Below, in pieces: positions 1 through 8,112 of a DNA stretch of 64,000 bases. Under the pieces are notes generated by a model that ran no database searches, was not told where the DNA came from, and saw only the letters and a program-made list of their open reading frames with translations. The stretch covers positions 124,001 through 188,000 of the forward strand of contig CAWFTJ010000006.1 of assembly GCA_963818685.1 (NCBI GenBank), read 5' to 3'. Within the stretch, counting starts at the first letter, position 1. Every line of letters starts with the position of its first letter. The translations under genes and the position numbers were made by a program. Source of the DNA: CAJCJE01 sp963818685. GTDB lineage: Bacteria > Actinomycetota > Actinomycetes > Mycobacteriales > Pseudonocardiaceae.

Positions 1-518
1 CGGAGCCGATGGACAACGCGCCGAACCCGGACGCCAGGGCCGCCGCCGATCCGCCGGAGGATCCGCCCGAGCGTGCGATCGTGATCCCACGGGTTATTGG
101 TGGTGCCGTAGATCTCGTTGAAGCTCTGGATATCCTGCAGCCCCAAGGGCACATTGGTCTTGCCGAGCACCACCGCGCCTGCGGCCTTGAGCCGCGACAC
201 CTGCACCGCGTCCTCGGCCGGCATGTAGTCCCGGTGCTGCGGCATGCCCCAGGTCGTGGGCAGCCCGGCGATGTTGTAGGACTCCTTGACCGTCACCGGA
301 ATGCCGAGCAGCGGCCGGTCCTCACCGCGGGCGCGTGCCTGGTCGGCACGGCGCGCGGCGGCCCGTGCACGGTCGAAGTCCGGCACGCAGATCGCGTTGA
401 TCGCCTTGTCGTCGCGCTCGATACGGGCGATCGCCTCGTCGGTCAGTTCCACCGAGGTCACCTCACCGGCACGCAACGCGGCCGCGAGTTCTTCGGCCGT
501 CGGAAAATTCCACTCCAT
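1..518 (-). pseudogene. Amidase-signature hydrolase, 3'-partial, frameshifted
   Basis: The minus-strand frame starts at ATG 518 and reads as the N-terminal third of an amidase-signature enzyme of the GatA/acylamidase type. It has a typical N-terminal helix, the GIPVTVKES segment carrying the catalytic lysine, and GKTNVPLGLQ followed by NPWDHDRT. The next expected segment is the glycine/serine loop with the two catalytic serines, but the frame breaks exactly there. Read with one base removed at about position 70, the sequence continues as TPGGSSGGSAAALASG, the family consensus. As written, the frame instead gives a missense arginine-rich tail running off the window. The gene therefore carries a one-base insertion and would lose both catalytic serines. 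It may be a true pseudogene or a sequence error. The substrate cannot be predicted. Confidence 0.8.
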
Positions 519-1084
519 GAATCCGACCGTATCGGCCTCTGGAGCAGGTCATAAAATGCCGCCTCGCGCAACGGGGTTCCGCACAACGGGTTCGATGTCT
601 GAATGCTCATGATGCTCACGGTGGAGTTGACCACGCGAACTACCCCGCCCCACGTCATAACCGCCTTGCCCAACGCCGGCCCACACCACGGAGGAGGTCA
701 GGAGCCGGTTGCTGCCCTCCAAAAGTAAGTCTCATCAGCGCTTCACATGTGCATCCGCAGTGCAGCCCGGCTTGCCGCTCCGCAGCTCGGGACCGAGGGG
801 CGGCACGGGAAACGCCGACCGGCTCGCCACAGGACACGGACGCGACGGTCAAGCTGTCGCCAGGCCGGCCCGGCCGCCTCGTCCGCCTTCGTCACTGCCG
901 CAGGTCGCGCGGTCCCGGTTGGGCGTGGCGGGCCACGCTGGAAACGTGCTGGGCCACGGTGAGATTGCCGACGTGGGCATTCCGGATCAGGTGCAGACTG
1001 CATACTTGATCCTGCGCGTTGAGAATCGCATTACGGGCGTCCGGGCTGATGGGCTGAGGAGCCCACATCAGGGGGTACATGACC
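519..1084. other. Intergenic stretch without a recognisable gene
   Basis: No family is recognisable on either strand in these 560 bases. A 64-codon minus-strand frame (892-1086) has fairly GC-rich third positions (about 78%), but it overlaps the start of the next gene and matches nothing I know. The stretch should contain the divergent promoters for the amidase and the DUF5662 gene. I see no convincing -35/-10 pair. Confidence 0.5.
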
Positions 1085-1573
1085 ATGTCCTACGACTCCA
1101 CGCCAGACACTCTGTGGCATAGCCTGCGAGTCGCCGAGCTGATGGGCGAGCTGATCAAGGAGTTGCTTGACCGGTCGATCCGACACGACCTGAGCAAGAC
1201 CCGCGAGCCGGAGCGGGCCGTCTATGACGAGGTCGTGCCGCAACTGCGTGCCACCACCTACGGCAGCGCGGAGCATCGGAACCTGGTCGACGCGATGGGC
1301 GAGGGGCTGCGACACCACTACGCGCACAACCGCCATCACCCAGAGCATTTTGCCGACGGGATCAACGGCATGACCCTGGTCGACCTGCTTGAGATGCTGG
1401 CGGACTGGAAGGCTGCCACCGAACGCACCTCGGATGGTGACCTCGCGGCCAGCCTGACGATCAACCGCGAACGGTTCGGTATCGCACCACAGCTGATGGA
1501 CATCCTGGCAAACACCGCTCGCCACTTCGGGTGGCTGCCCGCGGAGCCAGACCGAAACGCGGAGCCAGACTGA
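1085..1573 (+). CDS. DUF5662 family protein
   Basis: This 162-residue soluble protein matches the DUF5662 pattern. It has an N-terminal helix, RHDLSKTREPE, a central HHYAHNRHHPEHF histidine-rich segment, GMTLVDLLEMLADWKAA, and a C-terminal NRERFGIAPQ helix. The arrangement of His and Asp residues resembles HD-type metal-binding helical proteins, but no activity has been established for the family, which often occurs in phage or mobile contexts. Two ATGs are possible. The one at 1085 sits nine bases after a GGGGG ribosome-binding site (1071-1075), while the one at 1079 is only three bases away, so I prefer 1085. The gene stands alone beside an insertion-sequence patch. Confidence 0.75.
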   Translation: MSYDSTPDTLWHSLRVAELMGELIKELLDRSIRHDLSKTREPERAVYDEVVPQLRATTYGSAEHRNLVDAMGEGLRHHYAHNRHHPEHFADGINGMTLVDLLEMLADWKAATERTSDGDLAASLTINRERFGIAPQLMDILANTARHFGWLPAEPDRNAEPD

Positions 1574-1662
1574 AACGCAGTGCCATGACACGGCGTGGCC
1601 GCCCAGATCGACAGTAGCGTCCAAACGACCTATAACCTCACGATCAACGGCACTCACACCTA

Positions 1663-1680
1663 GAGCGTTATTCAAAACTC
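1663..1680 (+). repeat. Left terminal inverted repeat of the IS5-type element
   Basis: The sequence GAGCGTTATTCAAAACTC pairs perfectly with 2599-2616. The outer TA at 1661-1662 is repeated at the other end. Confidence 0.9.
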
Positions 1681-1819
1681 GTCCATCGTGCAATCGTAAG
1701 CAGCCCGAGGTGACTCTACAAAAATTCCTGATCATACCCGGCGTGTCAATAAGACAACGGCCTTTCGCAATGGTTTGATTTGGGTTACCACACCAACAAA
1801 CCAACCACTGGAAAGACCG

Positions 1820-2611
1820 TTGCGCTACCATCGTACTACAGGGCTTACCCTGACGCAGATGCAGGAGCTTGTCCGGCGCGTGTCCACGGCTTTGAGCAAG
1901 CCGTGGCGGAAGAAGACTGGTCGCCCGAGATCGTGCGGACTGTATGCGGCAGTCGAGATCGCGTGCATGTATATCCGGCACAACTGCACCGAGGAATTTC
2001 TCGGCGACTTACGTGGCGTGTCGCAGCCGACCGTGTCGAGAATCCTGGCCGACCTGGTGCCGGCCGTGAGGTCGGTGCTGGCGGAGTTCGTGCCCGACCC
2101 GAAGGAGGCGATCCGACTCGTGAAAGGCAAGGTGTGCCTGGTAGACGGCACAATCACCCCCTGCTGGTCCTACGCTGAGCATCGCGAACTATGGAGCCGC
2201 AAACACGGCACCACCGGATTCTGCGTCCAGCTGATCAGCCTGCTCGACGGCACTCCAGTCTGGATCTCCGAGCCGCTACCCGGCAGCACGCACGACAAGA
2301 ACGCCTTCGACAATACCGCGACCACGAAAATCGTGAACAAGGCCAAGGCTGGCATCGGCGACAAAGGTTATCAGGGAGCCGCGCTATTCACGCCCACCAA
2401 GAAACCCCAGTGGCGCAAGCTCAACAAAGGTGAAAAGAACGCCAACGCCGCACTCTCGGCACTCCGCGCGCCGGTCGAACGGGTCGTGTCCCACTTCAAG
2501 AACTGGCGAATATTCCACACCGACTACCGCCGCCCATACGCCACCTATCGCGAAACCTTCGATGCTGCACGCGCATTATTCTTCTTCTCGATCAATGGGA
2601 GTTTTGAATAA
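1820..2611 (+). CDS. IS5-family transposase (DDE_Tnp_4)
   Basis: This transposase catalyses excision and insertion of the surrounding element. It has an N-terminal helix-turn-helix region (about residues 5-100, including CTEEFLGDLRGVSQPTVSRI), then the DDE catalytic domain. The first Asp is in VDGTITPC, the second in GDKGYQG, and the Glu in APVERVVSHFKNWRIF. A TTG at 1820 with GGAAAG four bases upstream gives about 263 residues beginning LRYHRTTGLT, the usual start of this group. An in-frame TTG at 1775 lacks such a site. The TAA stop lies inside the right terminal inverted repeat, so the last residues (NGSFE) are encoded by the repeat. The frame is intact. Confidence 0.88.
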   Translation: MRYHRTTGLTLTQMQELVRRVSTALSKPWRKKTGRPRSCGLYAAVEIACMYIRHNCTEEFLGDLRGVSQPTVSRILADLVPAVRSVLAEFVPDPKEAIRLVKGKVCLVDGTITPCWSYAEHRELWSRKHGTTGFCVQLISLLDGTPVWISEPLPGSTHDKNAFDNTATTKIVNKAKAGIGDKGYQGAALFTPTKKPQWRKLNKGEKNANAALSALRAPVERVVSHFKNWRIFHTDYRRPYATYRETFDAARALFFFSINGSFE

Positions 2612-2616
2612 CGCTC
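2599..2616 (-). repeat. Right terminal inverted repeat of the IS5-type element
   Basis: This is the exact reverse complement of 1663-1680. It contains the transposase stop codon. Confidence 0.9.
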
Positions 2617-2639
2617 TATGTATTGGCAGGCACCGTGCC

Positions 2640-2905
2640 GGTGCTTGTCCACAACCGTTCGTGAGGCAACGACGTGTTGCTCGGCGCTGGGGCGGCCTAT
2701 CATCGCGCCGGATTTCTTGCCTTGCCGCATTCGGGCATCGCGTAGCTTGCGCCATTCCGAGATTTGCGAGGAGTACACGCCGTGTCCTCGGAGGTAGGCG
2801 CCGCCCTCGCATGCCGTTTCGCACGCGGTGAGGTGATCGGGTTTCTCGGCGGGGTGAACCTCCGACGATGTCGGGGACCCCCTTACGCGGTCCAGGAGTA
2901 CTCAC
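2640..2905 (-). pseudogene. IS3-type transposase OrfA remnant
   Basis: On the minus strand a GTG at 2905 opens a frame starting STPGPRKGV. After a one-base deletion near 2850-2853 the other frame gives RRRFTPAEK, LTACETACEGGAYLRG and GVYSSQISEWRKLRDA, typical of the DNA-binding first ORF of IS3-family elements. It then passes GKKSGAMIGRPSAEQ and loses similarity near 2680-2640. The second ORF is missing. The remnant is frameshifted and 3'-truncated close to the right end of the IS5-type element. It is not expected to make a functional protein. Confidence 0.6.
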
Positions 2906-3429
2906 CTTGTCATCCTGGACCATCGGTACGACAGGCATCAGAGACCTTCAGCTCTCGCCCTGCGTCAGGCGGACTTGCTACGAACCGCTGCCCTCATCCG
3001 ATTCTGACATGCAGGGTATCGCAATCGATTTCATCTCCGCTGTCAGTAAAGCAAATCCCGACACGGTTGTCACCCTGGCAAAACCGCCCCTCGGTGCTCT
3101 CGCACGGTACACAGGGCAGTGCCGTGACCGGCCCGTCCGGGTGGGCCGCCATGCCCACGATTGCGCGCGATCGCTTCGATACCCCCATCACCGGCCCAGT
3201 ATCACCCGAGATCACGCGCCGGACCGGGTCGCTTTCCGTTGAACGGACCAGACTCACCCATCCGAGCCCCGGCTGTCTACGCCCTGCGCGTGGGCGCGGC
3301 ACCGTGCCGGCGGATGTCAACCCTCCCGGAAGTAGCCTGGCAGAAAGGCACATACGACAGCCTCACTCGGTTGGCCTTCGCGGGTGAGAGGTACTGACGT
3401 ACCCAGATGATCACGCAGGCAGCCGTCTC
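2906..3429. other. Gene-free stretch between transposase remnants
   Basis: Only short frames without recognisable similarity occur on either strand in these 520 bases. Codon bias is weak compared with the secretion genes. It is probably worn accessory DNA between two decayed insertion sequences. Confidence 0.5.
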
Positions 3430-4299
3430 AGGATCATCATGTTGTGACGCGCGATATCAACGAGGCACCATCGCCGAGCAGCTGGGTGACCAGCCATTGC
3501 GATTGGCGGCATTGGACGAATCCGGCAGGCCGAACAGGGCGTTACGACGGCGGGCGTGAAACGCCCATACATGGGGTGCGCAGATCGGATCGCCAACGGC
3601 GTGAACACGGTGTACTGCTCCTATGCCACCCCGGGCGGTCACGCGCTGGTCGGCGCCCGGATCTGGGTGCCCGACGACCAGCTTACCGACGCCGATTGCC
3701 GCATCGCGCTCGGTATCCCGGCTGAGGTCGTGTTCAAGACGAAACCTCAACTGGCGCAGGACATTCTCGTCGAGATGATCGTCGATCAGACGATGCCGCC
3801 CCGGGTCGCGGGCGACGAAGTGTATAGCCGTTCCAGCACGCCACGAACCTTCTTACCGGACAACGAGATCGGATACGTGCTGCGGGTCGGGTGCGCCTTC
3901 ACCCGCAAATACCCTCCGGTCGGCGACTACGCGCGGATGCCGTCGCGGCCGACCATCTGGCCAAGCCCGGCCATCGGCGGCGGTGGTAGGTGTGCTCGGT
4001 GACCGGGTCGAAAGGCGAACGGGCCTACGCCTGGGCGTGGCTGGCCACGACCAGGCCCCCGCCACTGTCTGTTGATCCGCGAGCACCTGTGGCCGGTTGA
4101 GGAGGGGTTCGAGTTTGGCAAAGACCATTTCGGACTCGATCGTTCCCGGATCCGTCTCTACCCCGCTTGTCTGCGGCATGTCGTGCTCACCATGGCTGCG
4201 TTCGCTGTTTGCGCCGGCCGGAACCCGACGGGTTGCGGACGGAAACAGGCGCGGGTGCGGTTGGCCATGGACCGGCGGAAGCCGGTGAGCCAGCGGTGA
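3430..4299 (+). pseudogene. IS701-family transposase, heavily decayed
   Basis: Pieces of an IS701-type DDE transposase follow in order but in different frames. They are LAALDESGRP (about 3515), then VKRPYMGCADRIANGVNT through VLRVGCAF (3556-3905), ADHLAKPG, VTGSKGERAYAWAWLATT (about 4000-4050), and LIREHLWPVEEG with EFGKDHFGLD (about 4072-4140). One base appears lost near 3534, another shift lies near 3935, a TAG interrupts at 3987-3989, and a further shift is near 4060. With at least three frameshifts and one nonsense codon the element is dead. No terminal repeats are evident. Confidence 0.8.
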
Positions 4300-4377
4300 C
4301 CGCCTCGGTTGCTTCGGGGGAGGGCGACGCTCGTACGTCTGGGCGGGGGCGTCCTGCACAGGACGGCGTACAGCGGG

Positions 4378-4472
4378 CGGTGACCGTGATCGTCGGTGTC
4401 GTGGTCGGCCTGACGTTCCTCTTCGGGCTCGTTGAGCTGGTCCTCACCGGCGTCCGGCCAGTCGCTCCGTGA
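4378..4472 (+). other. Short ORF with one hydrophobic helix, identity uncertain
   Basis: A GTG at 4378 opens about 30 codons with one strongly hydrophobic stretch (VIVGVVVGLTFLFGLVELVL) before a stop. The pattern vaguely recalls the first helix of DUF2637 membrane proteins, a better remnant of which lies at 58290, but similarity is too weak for assignment. It is probably a remnant. Confidence 0.25.
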
Positions 4473-4539
4473 CAGGAACCGGCCGGGTTCGTTCGAAGGA
4501 CCGACTCGGCTGGGATAACTGTGGGCGGAGGTGGTTGAG

Positions 4540-4866
4540 GTGGCGGATGATGGTCAGGTCGAGATGGTGGTCGGCGACGCCGAGCAGTTCGTGGCCCGGC
4601 TCGGTGTGTTGGGCGAGGGGCTGAACCAGGCGTGGTCGACGGCTGCCGGGCGACTGGCGGCGGTCGATCAGTTGGGCGGCGGACCGATGGGGGCACGGTT
4701 CGTGGCGGCTTATCGCCCGACGGACGCGCAGTTGCGCGGGGCGTCCGCGGATGCGGTGGACCGGGTCGGGCGGTTGTCCGGGGCTGGGCGGCAGAGTGTG
4801 AATGCCTATGACGACGGTGGTGCGCGAGCGGCTTCGGCGATGGCGGCGCCCGGTCGCGACTACTGA
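4540..4866 (+). CDS. Small helical T7SS-associated protein (WXG100/EspC-like)
   Basis: This is a protein of about 108 residues, predicted all-helical, with an N-terminal segment FVARLGVLGEGLNQAW and a C-terminal segment SVNAYDDGGARAASAM. That layout is common in small ESX-associated proteins encoded beside EccE. A classic central WxG is not obvious and there is no clean YxxxD/E signal, so being a secreted substrate is an inference from size, composition and position. GTG 4540 lies eight bases after GGAGG (4527-4531). An upstream in-frame GTG at 4531 overlaps that site and is less likely. It is convergent with eccE, 36 bases away. Confidence 0.55.
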   Translation: MADDGQVEMVVGDAEQFVARLGVLGEGLNQAWSTAAGRLAAVDQLGGGPMGARFVAAYRPTDAQLRGASADAVDRVGRLSGAGRQSVNAYDDGGARAASAMAAPGRDY

Positions 4867-4902
4867 GCCATTGGTCCGTTGTGGATGGTGCGGGCCGGGG
4901 GA

Positions 4903-5916
4903 TCAGTTCAGGCCAAGGGGGAGGGTGGCCGCCATGCCTTGGGCGTGGCAGCCGTCCAGACGGGTCAGGGTGATCGCGCAGTGCCTTGCGGCTTCGGTCA
5001 GCTGCCTTTCCGAATGGGCCATGGCCTGGGGGCTTGCGGCGGCAAGGCGCAGGGTGGCGTGGATCCTGGGTTCGGCTTCCTCGGGCGCGCGGTGGGCGGT
5101 GACTGAGATCGTGACCGCCGCCTGGGGTGCGGACGCCAGCAGCCAGCCGGTCAGTTGCCGGGCACCGGAGCGGGCCGCCTCGGGCCAGCCGTCCAGTCGG
5201 AAGGTGGCCTGGCCGATCGGACCGCTCTGCCAGAGCCGCCAGTCTTCCCGGATCTGAACTCGGCCCCCGTTGACGTGCGCCAGGGCGGCCAGGGTGCCGA
5301 GGACCTCGTGCTCGGCCAGGCTGCCGGCCGGGCAGCCGAGCCTGCGTAGTTGCTTGCGCACGCGACGGACCGCGTTGCCGAGCGCGCAGCGCAACTCCGC
5401 GTCCTGATAGGTCTCCGCCATGCGCAGCGCCTGCAAGGCCAGCCAGGTGCGGGGTGGCTGGTCGCGGTTGATTCCCGCGTGGTGCACCACCTGCACGGCG
5501 ATCGCCGGGTCGGCGGCGGGCAGCAGGGTTTCGGGTGCGGCCAGCACCGTTGCCGAAGCGCCTGCGGCCGGGCGCAGGATCGCGGTGATGCCGATAGCGC
5601 GGCTGATCAGGTGGATCGGCTCGTCACCTACCCGGACGGTGCTACCGGTCGCCTCGGGGGCGATCAGTTGGAGCAGCGCGGGGCCGGGCGGGCCGGCGCT
5701 GCCGAGGTCTGTGTGCCGGTCGCGGGCTGAATAACTCACCGCCAGCGACAACCATTCGCCCAGCCAGCGGCCACGCATCCGGACCGCGGTCAGCGCCAGC
5801 ACGAGCAGCGCGCCGCACCACAGCAGGACGGTCAGCGGCCACGGGCGGCCGATGCCGAGGACGATCGCGATCAGGGCCAGCTGCCAGCCGCAGATACGCA
5901 GCACTCCGACGGTCAT
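4903..5916 (-). CDS. eccE: Type VII secretion protein EccE
   Basis: EccE is a peripheral component of the ESX membrane complex. The 337-residue product has two adjacent hydrophobic segments at the N-terminus (LALIAIVLGIG; VLLWCGALLVLALTAV), followed by the soluble EccE domain, ending in TLPLGLN. ATG 5916 follows GGGGAAG with eight bases of spacing. An in-frame ATG at 5940 lacks such a site. The gene is divergent from the FN3 protein gene, with about 130 bases between start codons. EccE separated from eccB/C/D by accessory genes is common in non-mycobacterial actinomycete loci. Confidence 0.85.
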   Translation of the reverse strand: MTVGVLRICGWQLALIAIVLGIGRPWPLTVLLWCGALLVLALTAVRMRGRWLGEWLSLAVSYSARDRHTDLGSAGPPGPALLQLIAPEATGSTVRVGDEPIHLISRAIGITAILRPAAGASATVLAAPETLLPAADPAIAVQVVHHAGINRDQPPRTWLALQALRMAETYQDAELRCALGNAVRRVRKQLRRLGCPAGSLAEHEVLGTLAALAHVNGGRVQIREDWRLWQSGPIGQATFRLDGWPEAARSGARQLTGWLLASAPQAAVTISVTAHRAPEEAEPRIHATLRLAAASPQAMAHSERQLTEAARHCAITLTRLDGCHAQGMAATLPLGLN

Positions 5917-6044
5917 TGTCTCAGCTTCCCCACGGACCATGAGGATTTGGTGACACGTTTACGGCGTAGTGGGGTTTCATCGGAATTTCATTGTTCGTGG
6001 CTACTCTCGACCCGGCGCGACATGGCCGGATACTGGGGGCACGA

Positions 6045-8066
6045 ATGACCATCGGGAGGGCGGATTCTCTGGCGCTGCCGGAGAGCCGCCGGATGACCGG
6101 TGCGGCGCGAGCCCGGATCGTCGTCGCGTTGCTGGTCGGCTGCTGTGTGGGCGTTGTCGGACTGGCGGTTCTGGGGCAGGCCCCGCAGGTTCCGGGGTTT
6201 GAGTTCACCCAGTCCGGCCACTGGGTGTACAGCACGGGGTTGCAGTCCGCGCTGCATGTCGACGGCGCGACCGGCCAGATCGACGCGCAGGCCAGCGTGC
6301 CGGGTGCGGCCGAGGGCAGCCAGGTGGTGCAGGGGGACAGCTCCGGATTCGTGGTCGGCCGGTCGCGGATCACCGGGTTCAGCAAGTCGACGTTGAGCGT
6401 GAGCAGCGCGGCGGCGGCACCGGCGCCGGAGGTGCCGGTCGGGCTGGAGGTCGCGGGCGGCCCGTATCTGGTGTACCGCAACGCGGGCCAGGTGGTTCGG
6501 CTCGGCGATCCGCTGGCGACGGTGCCCGCGGGCGGCCCGCTGGCCAATCCGGTGGCCACTTCCGACGGCACCGTGTGGCTGTTGCGAGAGGACAGCGGGG
6601 CCCTGTGCGAACTGCCGCGCGGCACCACCGAACTGGCCTGCCCCGCGCGCCTGCCGGAGGGGCACACCGGCGAATTGACCGTGGTCGACAACCAGCCGGA
6701 GGTGCTGGACCTGACCGCAGGGGTGCTGCGGTCGGTCGGCGCGGACGGGCTCGGCGCGGGCACGTCACTGGGCGTCACCTTGTCGGCCACTGCCCAGGTC
6801 GCGGACAACGCGGTGGACGGTCGGCTGGCGATCCTCGATCCGGACGCGCGGAAACTGGTGCTGATCGACACCGCAGGGCGGTCAGGCCCGGTTACCGTGT
6901 CCCTGGGGCAGGGCACGTACACGAAGCCGGTCGCGGTCTCGCACACCGTCGCGGTGGTCGACCAGACCAGCCATCGCGTGCTGACCTACGACAGCCAGGG
7001 CAAGCAGACCGGCACCACGTCGGTGCCGGGACCGACCGGGTCGCCGCGGCTGAGCGCCGGTCAGGACGGGCGGATCTATGTGGACGGTCCGGACGGTTCG
7101 CATGTGCTGGTCGTCAACGGCCAGAACGGCTCCGTGGTGGACGTGAACGTCAACAGTCAGGGCTCGGGCACGCCCACCGGCGGTCGGCCGACCGCCGGTC
7201 CGTCGACCGCCGGTCCGTCGACCGCCGGTCCGCCATCATCGTCTACAGTGAACTCTCCGCCGGTGGTCGCGAACGCGACCCCGCCGGGTGCGCCGAGCGG
7301 CATCGCGGCGGTGGCCGAGGACCGCTCGGCCCGGGTGAGCTGGGGTGCGGCCAACCCGAACGGCGCGCCGGTCACCGACTACCGGCTCTCCTGGTCGGGC
7401 GGGTCGATGACGGTCGGCGGGTCGACTCATCACGCCATCGTGGCCGGGCTGACCAACGGCACGGCCTACGTGTTCACCGTGGTCGCGGAGAACTCGGCGG
7501 GCGCAGGCGCGGCGGCCAGTTCCGGGACGGTCGTGCCCGGCATGGCGGCGGACGCGCCCAGCGTGAGCACGTCCGTCTCCGGTACCGATCTCTCGGTCAG
7601 CTGGACCGCACCGAACCTGCACGGCGCCGGCCTGGTGCACTACCTGGTGAGCGTCACCGGGCAGGGCGAACAGGCGGTGAGCGGCACGTCCGCCAGCTAC
7701 TCGGGGCTGTCCGGCGCGGTGACCGTCACGGTCCGTGCGATCACCCGGTACGGCTCGTCCGGCGGGCTGCTCACCGGCAGCGCCGGCACCCGCCACGTCG
7801 ACATGCCGACCGTGACCGCGCCGACGGTGAAGATCACCGGAGTGCGCAGCACGAACGCCCTCATCGTGACCGTCGACGCGACCGGCGGTTCGGCGACCTG
7901 CCAGGCGAACTTCCTTGGCAATGTCTCGGCGTGGACCGCCTGTTCCGGAAGCACGGACCTGACCATCGCGAACGTGTTCTGGGCCGGCTCGATAACGATC
8001 ACCGTGACCATCAAGAACGCGGTGGGCAGCGCAACGGATTCCTGGACCGGCACGCCGAGCACGTAG
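6045..8066 (+). CDS. Membrane-anchored β-propeller/fibronectin type III protein of the T7SS locus
   Basis: The 673-residue product has a short cytoplasmic N-terminus, one TM helix (about residues 22-44, VVALLVGCCVGVVGLAVLG), and a large extracytoplasmic part. The part from about 50 to 375 has repeated YVDG/TYDSQG-like strands suggesting a β-propeller. A Gly/Thr/Ser/Pro linker with a tandem repeat follows, then two FN3 domains (about 410-590) and a final β-rich domain. It heads a run with moxR, DUF58 and transglutaminase-like genes, an order often seen beside actinobacterial T7SS genes. A role in wall interaction or assembly is an inference. ATG 6045 follows GGGGG. TTG 5991 in the same frame is less likely. 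Confidence 0.75.
   Translation: MTIGRADSLALPESRRMTGAARARIVVALLVGCCVGVVGLAVLGQAPQVPGFEFTQSGHWVYSTGLQSALHVDGATGQIDAQASVPGAAEGSQVVQGDSSGFVVGRSRITGFSKSTLSVSSAAAAPAPEVPVGLEVAGGPYLVYRNAGQVVRLGDPLATVPAGGPLANPVATSDGTVWLLREDSGALCELPRGTTELACPARLPEGHTGELTVVDNQPEVLDLTAGVLRSVGADGLGAGTSLGVTLSATAQVADNAVDGRLAILDPDARKLVLIDTAGRSGPVTVSLGQGTYTKPVAVSHTVAVVDQTSHRVLTYDSQGKQTGTTSVPGPTGSPRLSAGQDGRIYVDGPDGSHVLVVNGQNGSVVDVNVNSQGSGTPTGGRPTAGPSTAGPSTAGPPSSSTVNSPPVVANATPPGAPSGIAAVAEDRSARVSWGAANPNGAPVTDYRLSWSGGSMTVGGSTHHAIVAGLTNGTAYVFTVVAENSAGAGAAASSGTVVPGMAADAPSVSTSVSGTDLSVSWTAPNLHGAGLVHYLVSVTGQGEQAVSGTSASYSGLSGAVTVTVRAITRYGSSGGLLTGSAGTRHVDMPTVTAPTVKITGVRSTNALIVTVDATGGSATCQANFLGNVSAWTACSGSTDLTIANVFWAGSITITVTIKNAVGSATDSWTGTPST
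7191..7235 (+). repeat. Three 15-bp tandem repeats (linker of the FN3 protein)
   Basis: The unit ACCGCCGGTCCGTCG occurs at 7191-7205 and 7206-7220, with a slightly changed third copy at 7221-7235. It encodes TAGPS repeats in the linker, a site prone to length change. Confidence 0.85.
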
Positions 8067-8112
8067 TCCGGCAACTGAAAAGCCGAAGCGAGAAAACGAA
8101 GAAAGGCGAGTC

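Larger units (their letters stand above)
1663..2616 (+). mobile_element. IS5-family insertion sequence, complete
   Basis: A 954-bp element is bounded by perfect 18-bp inverted repeats, GAGCGTTATTCAAAACTC at 1663-1680 and its complement at 2599-2616. Both ends are flanked by TA (1661-1662 and 2617-2618), a likely two-base target duplication. It encodes one DDE transposase. Intact ends and an intact frame suggest a recent, potentially mobile copy. It sits directly beside the truncated end of an IS3-type transposase remnant. Family assignment rests on the transposase and the short IR/TSD. Confidence 0.88.

Noticed and set aside
892..1086. 64-codon minus-strand frame with fairly good codon bias
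   Set aside because: It overlaps the start of the DUF5662 gene, matches no family and ends abruptly. Kept only as a remark.
1031..1981. Long minus-strand frame (316 codons)
   Set aside because: It is antisense to the DUF5662 and transposase genes and has shadow-type composition (His/Arg/Val-rich).
2994..3353. Minus-strand frame with a DPDGPV-like stretch suggesting DUF397
   Set aside because: The element order does not fit DUF397 and the similarity is limited to a few residues.
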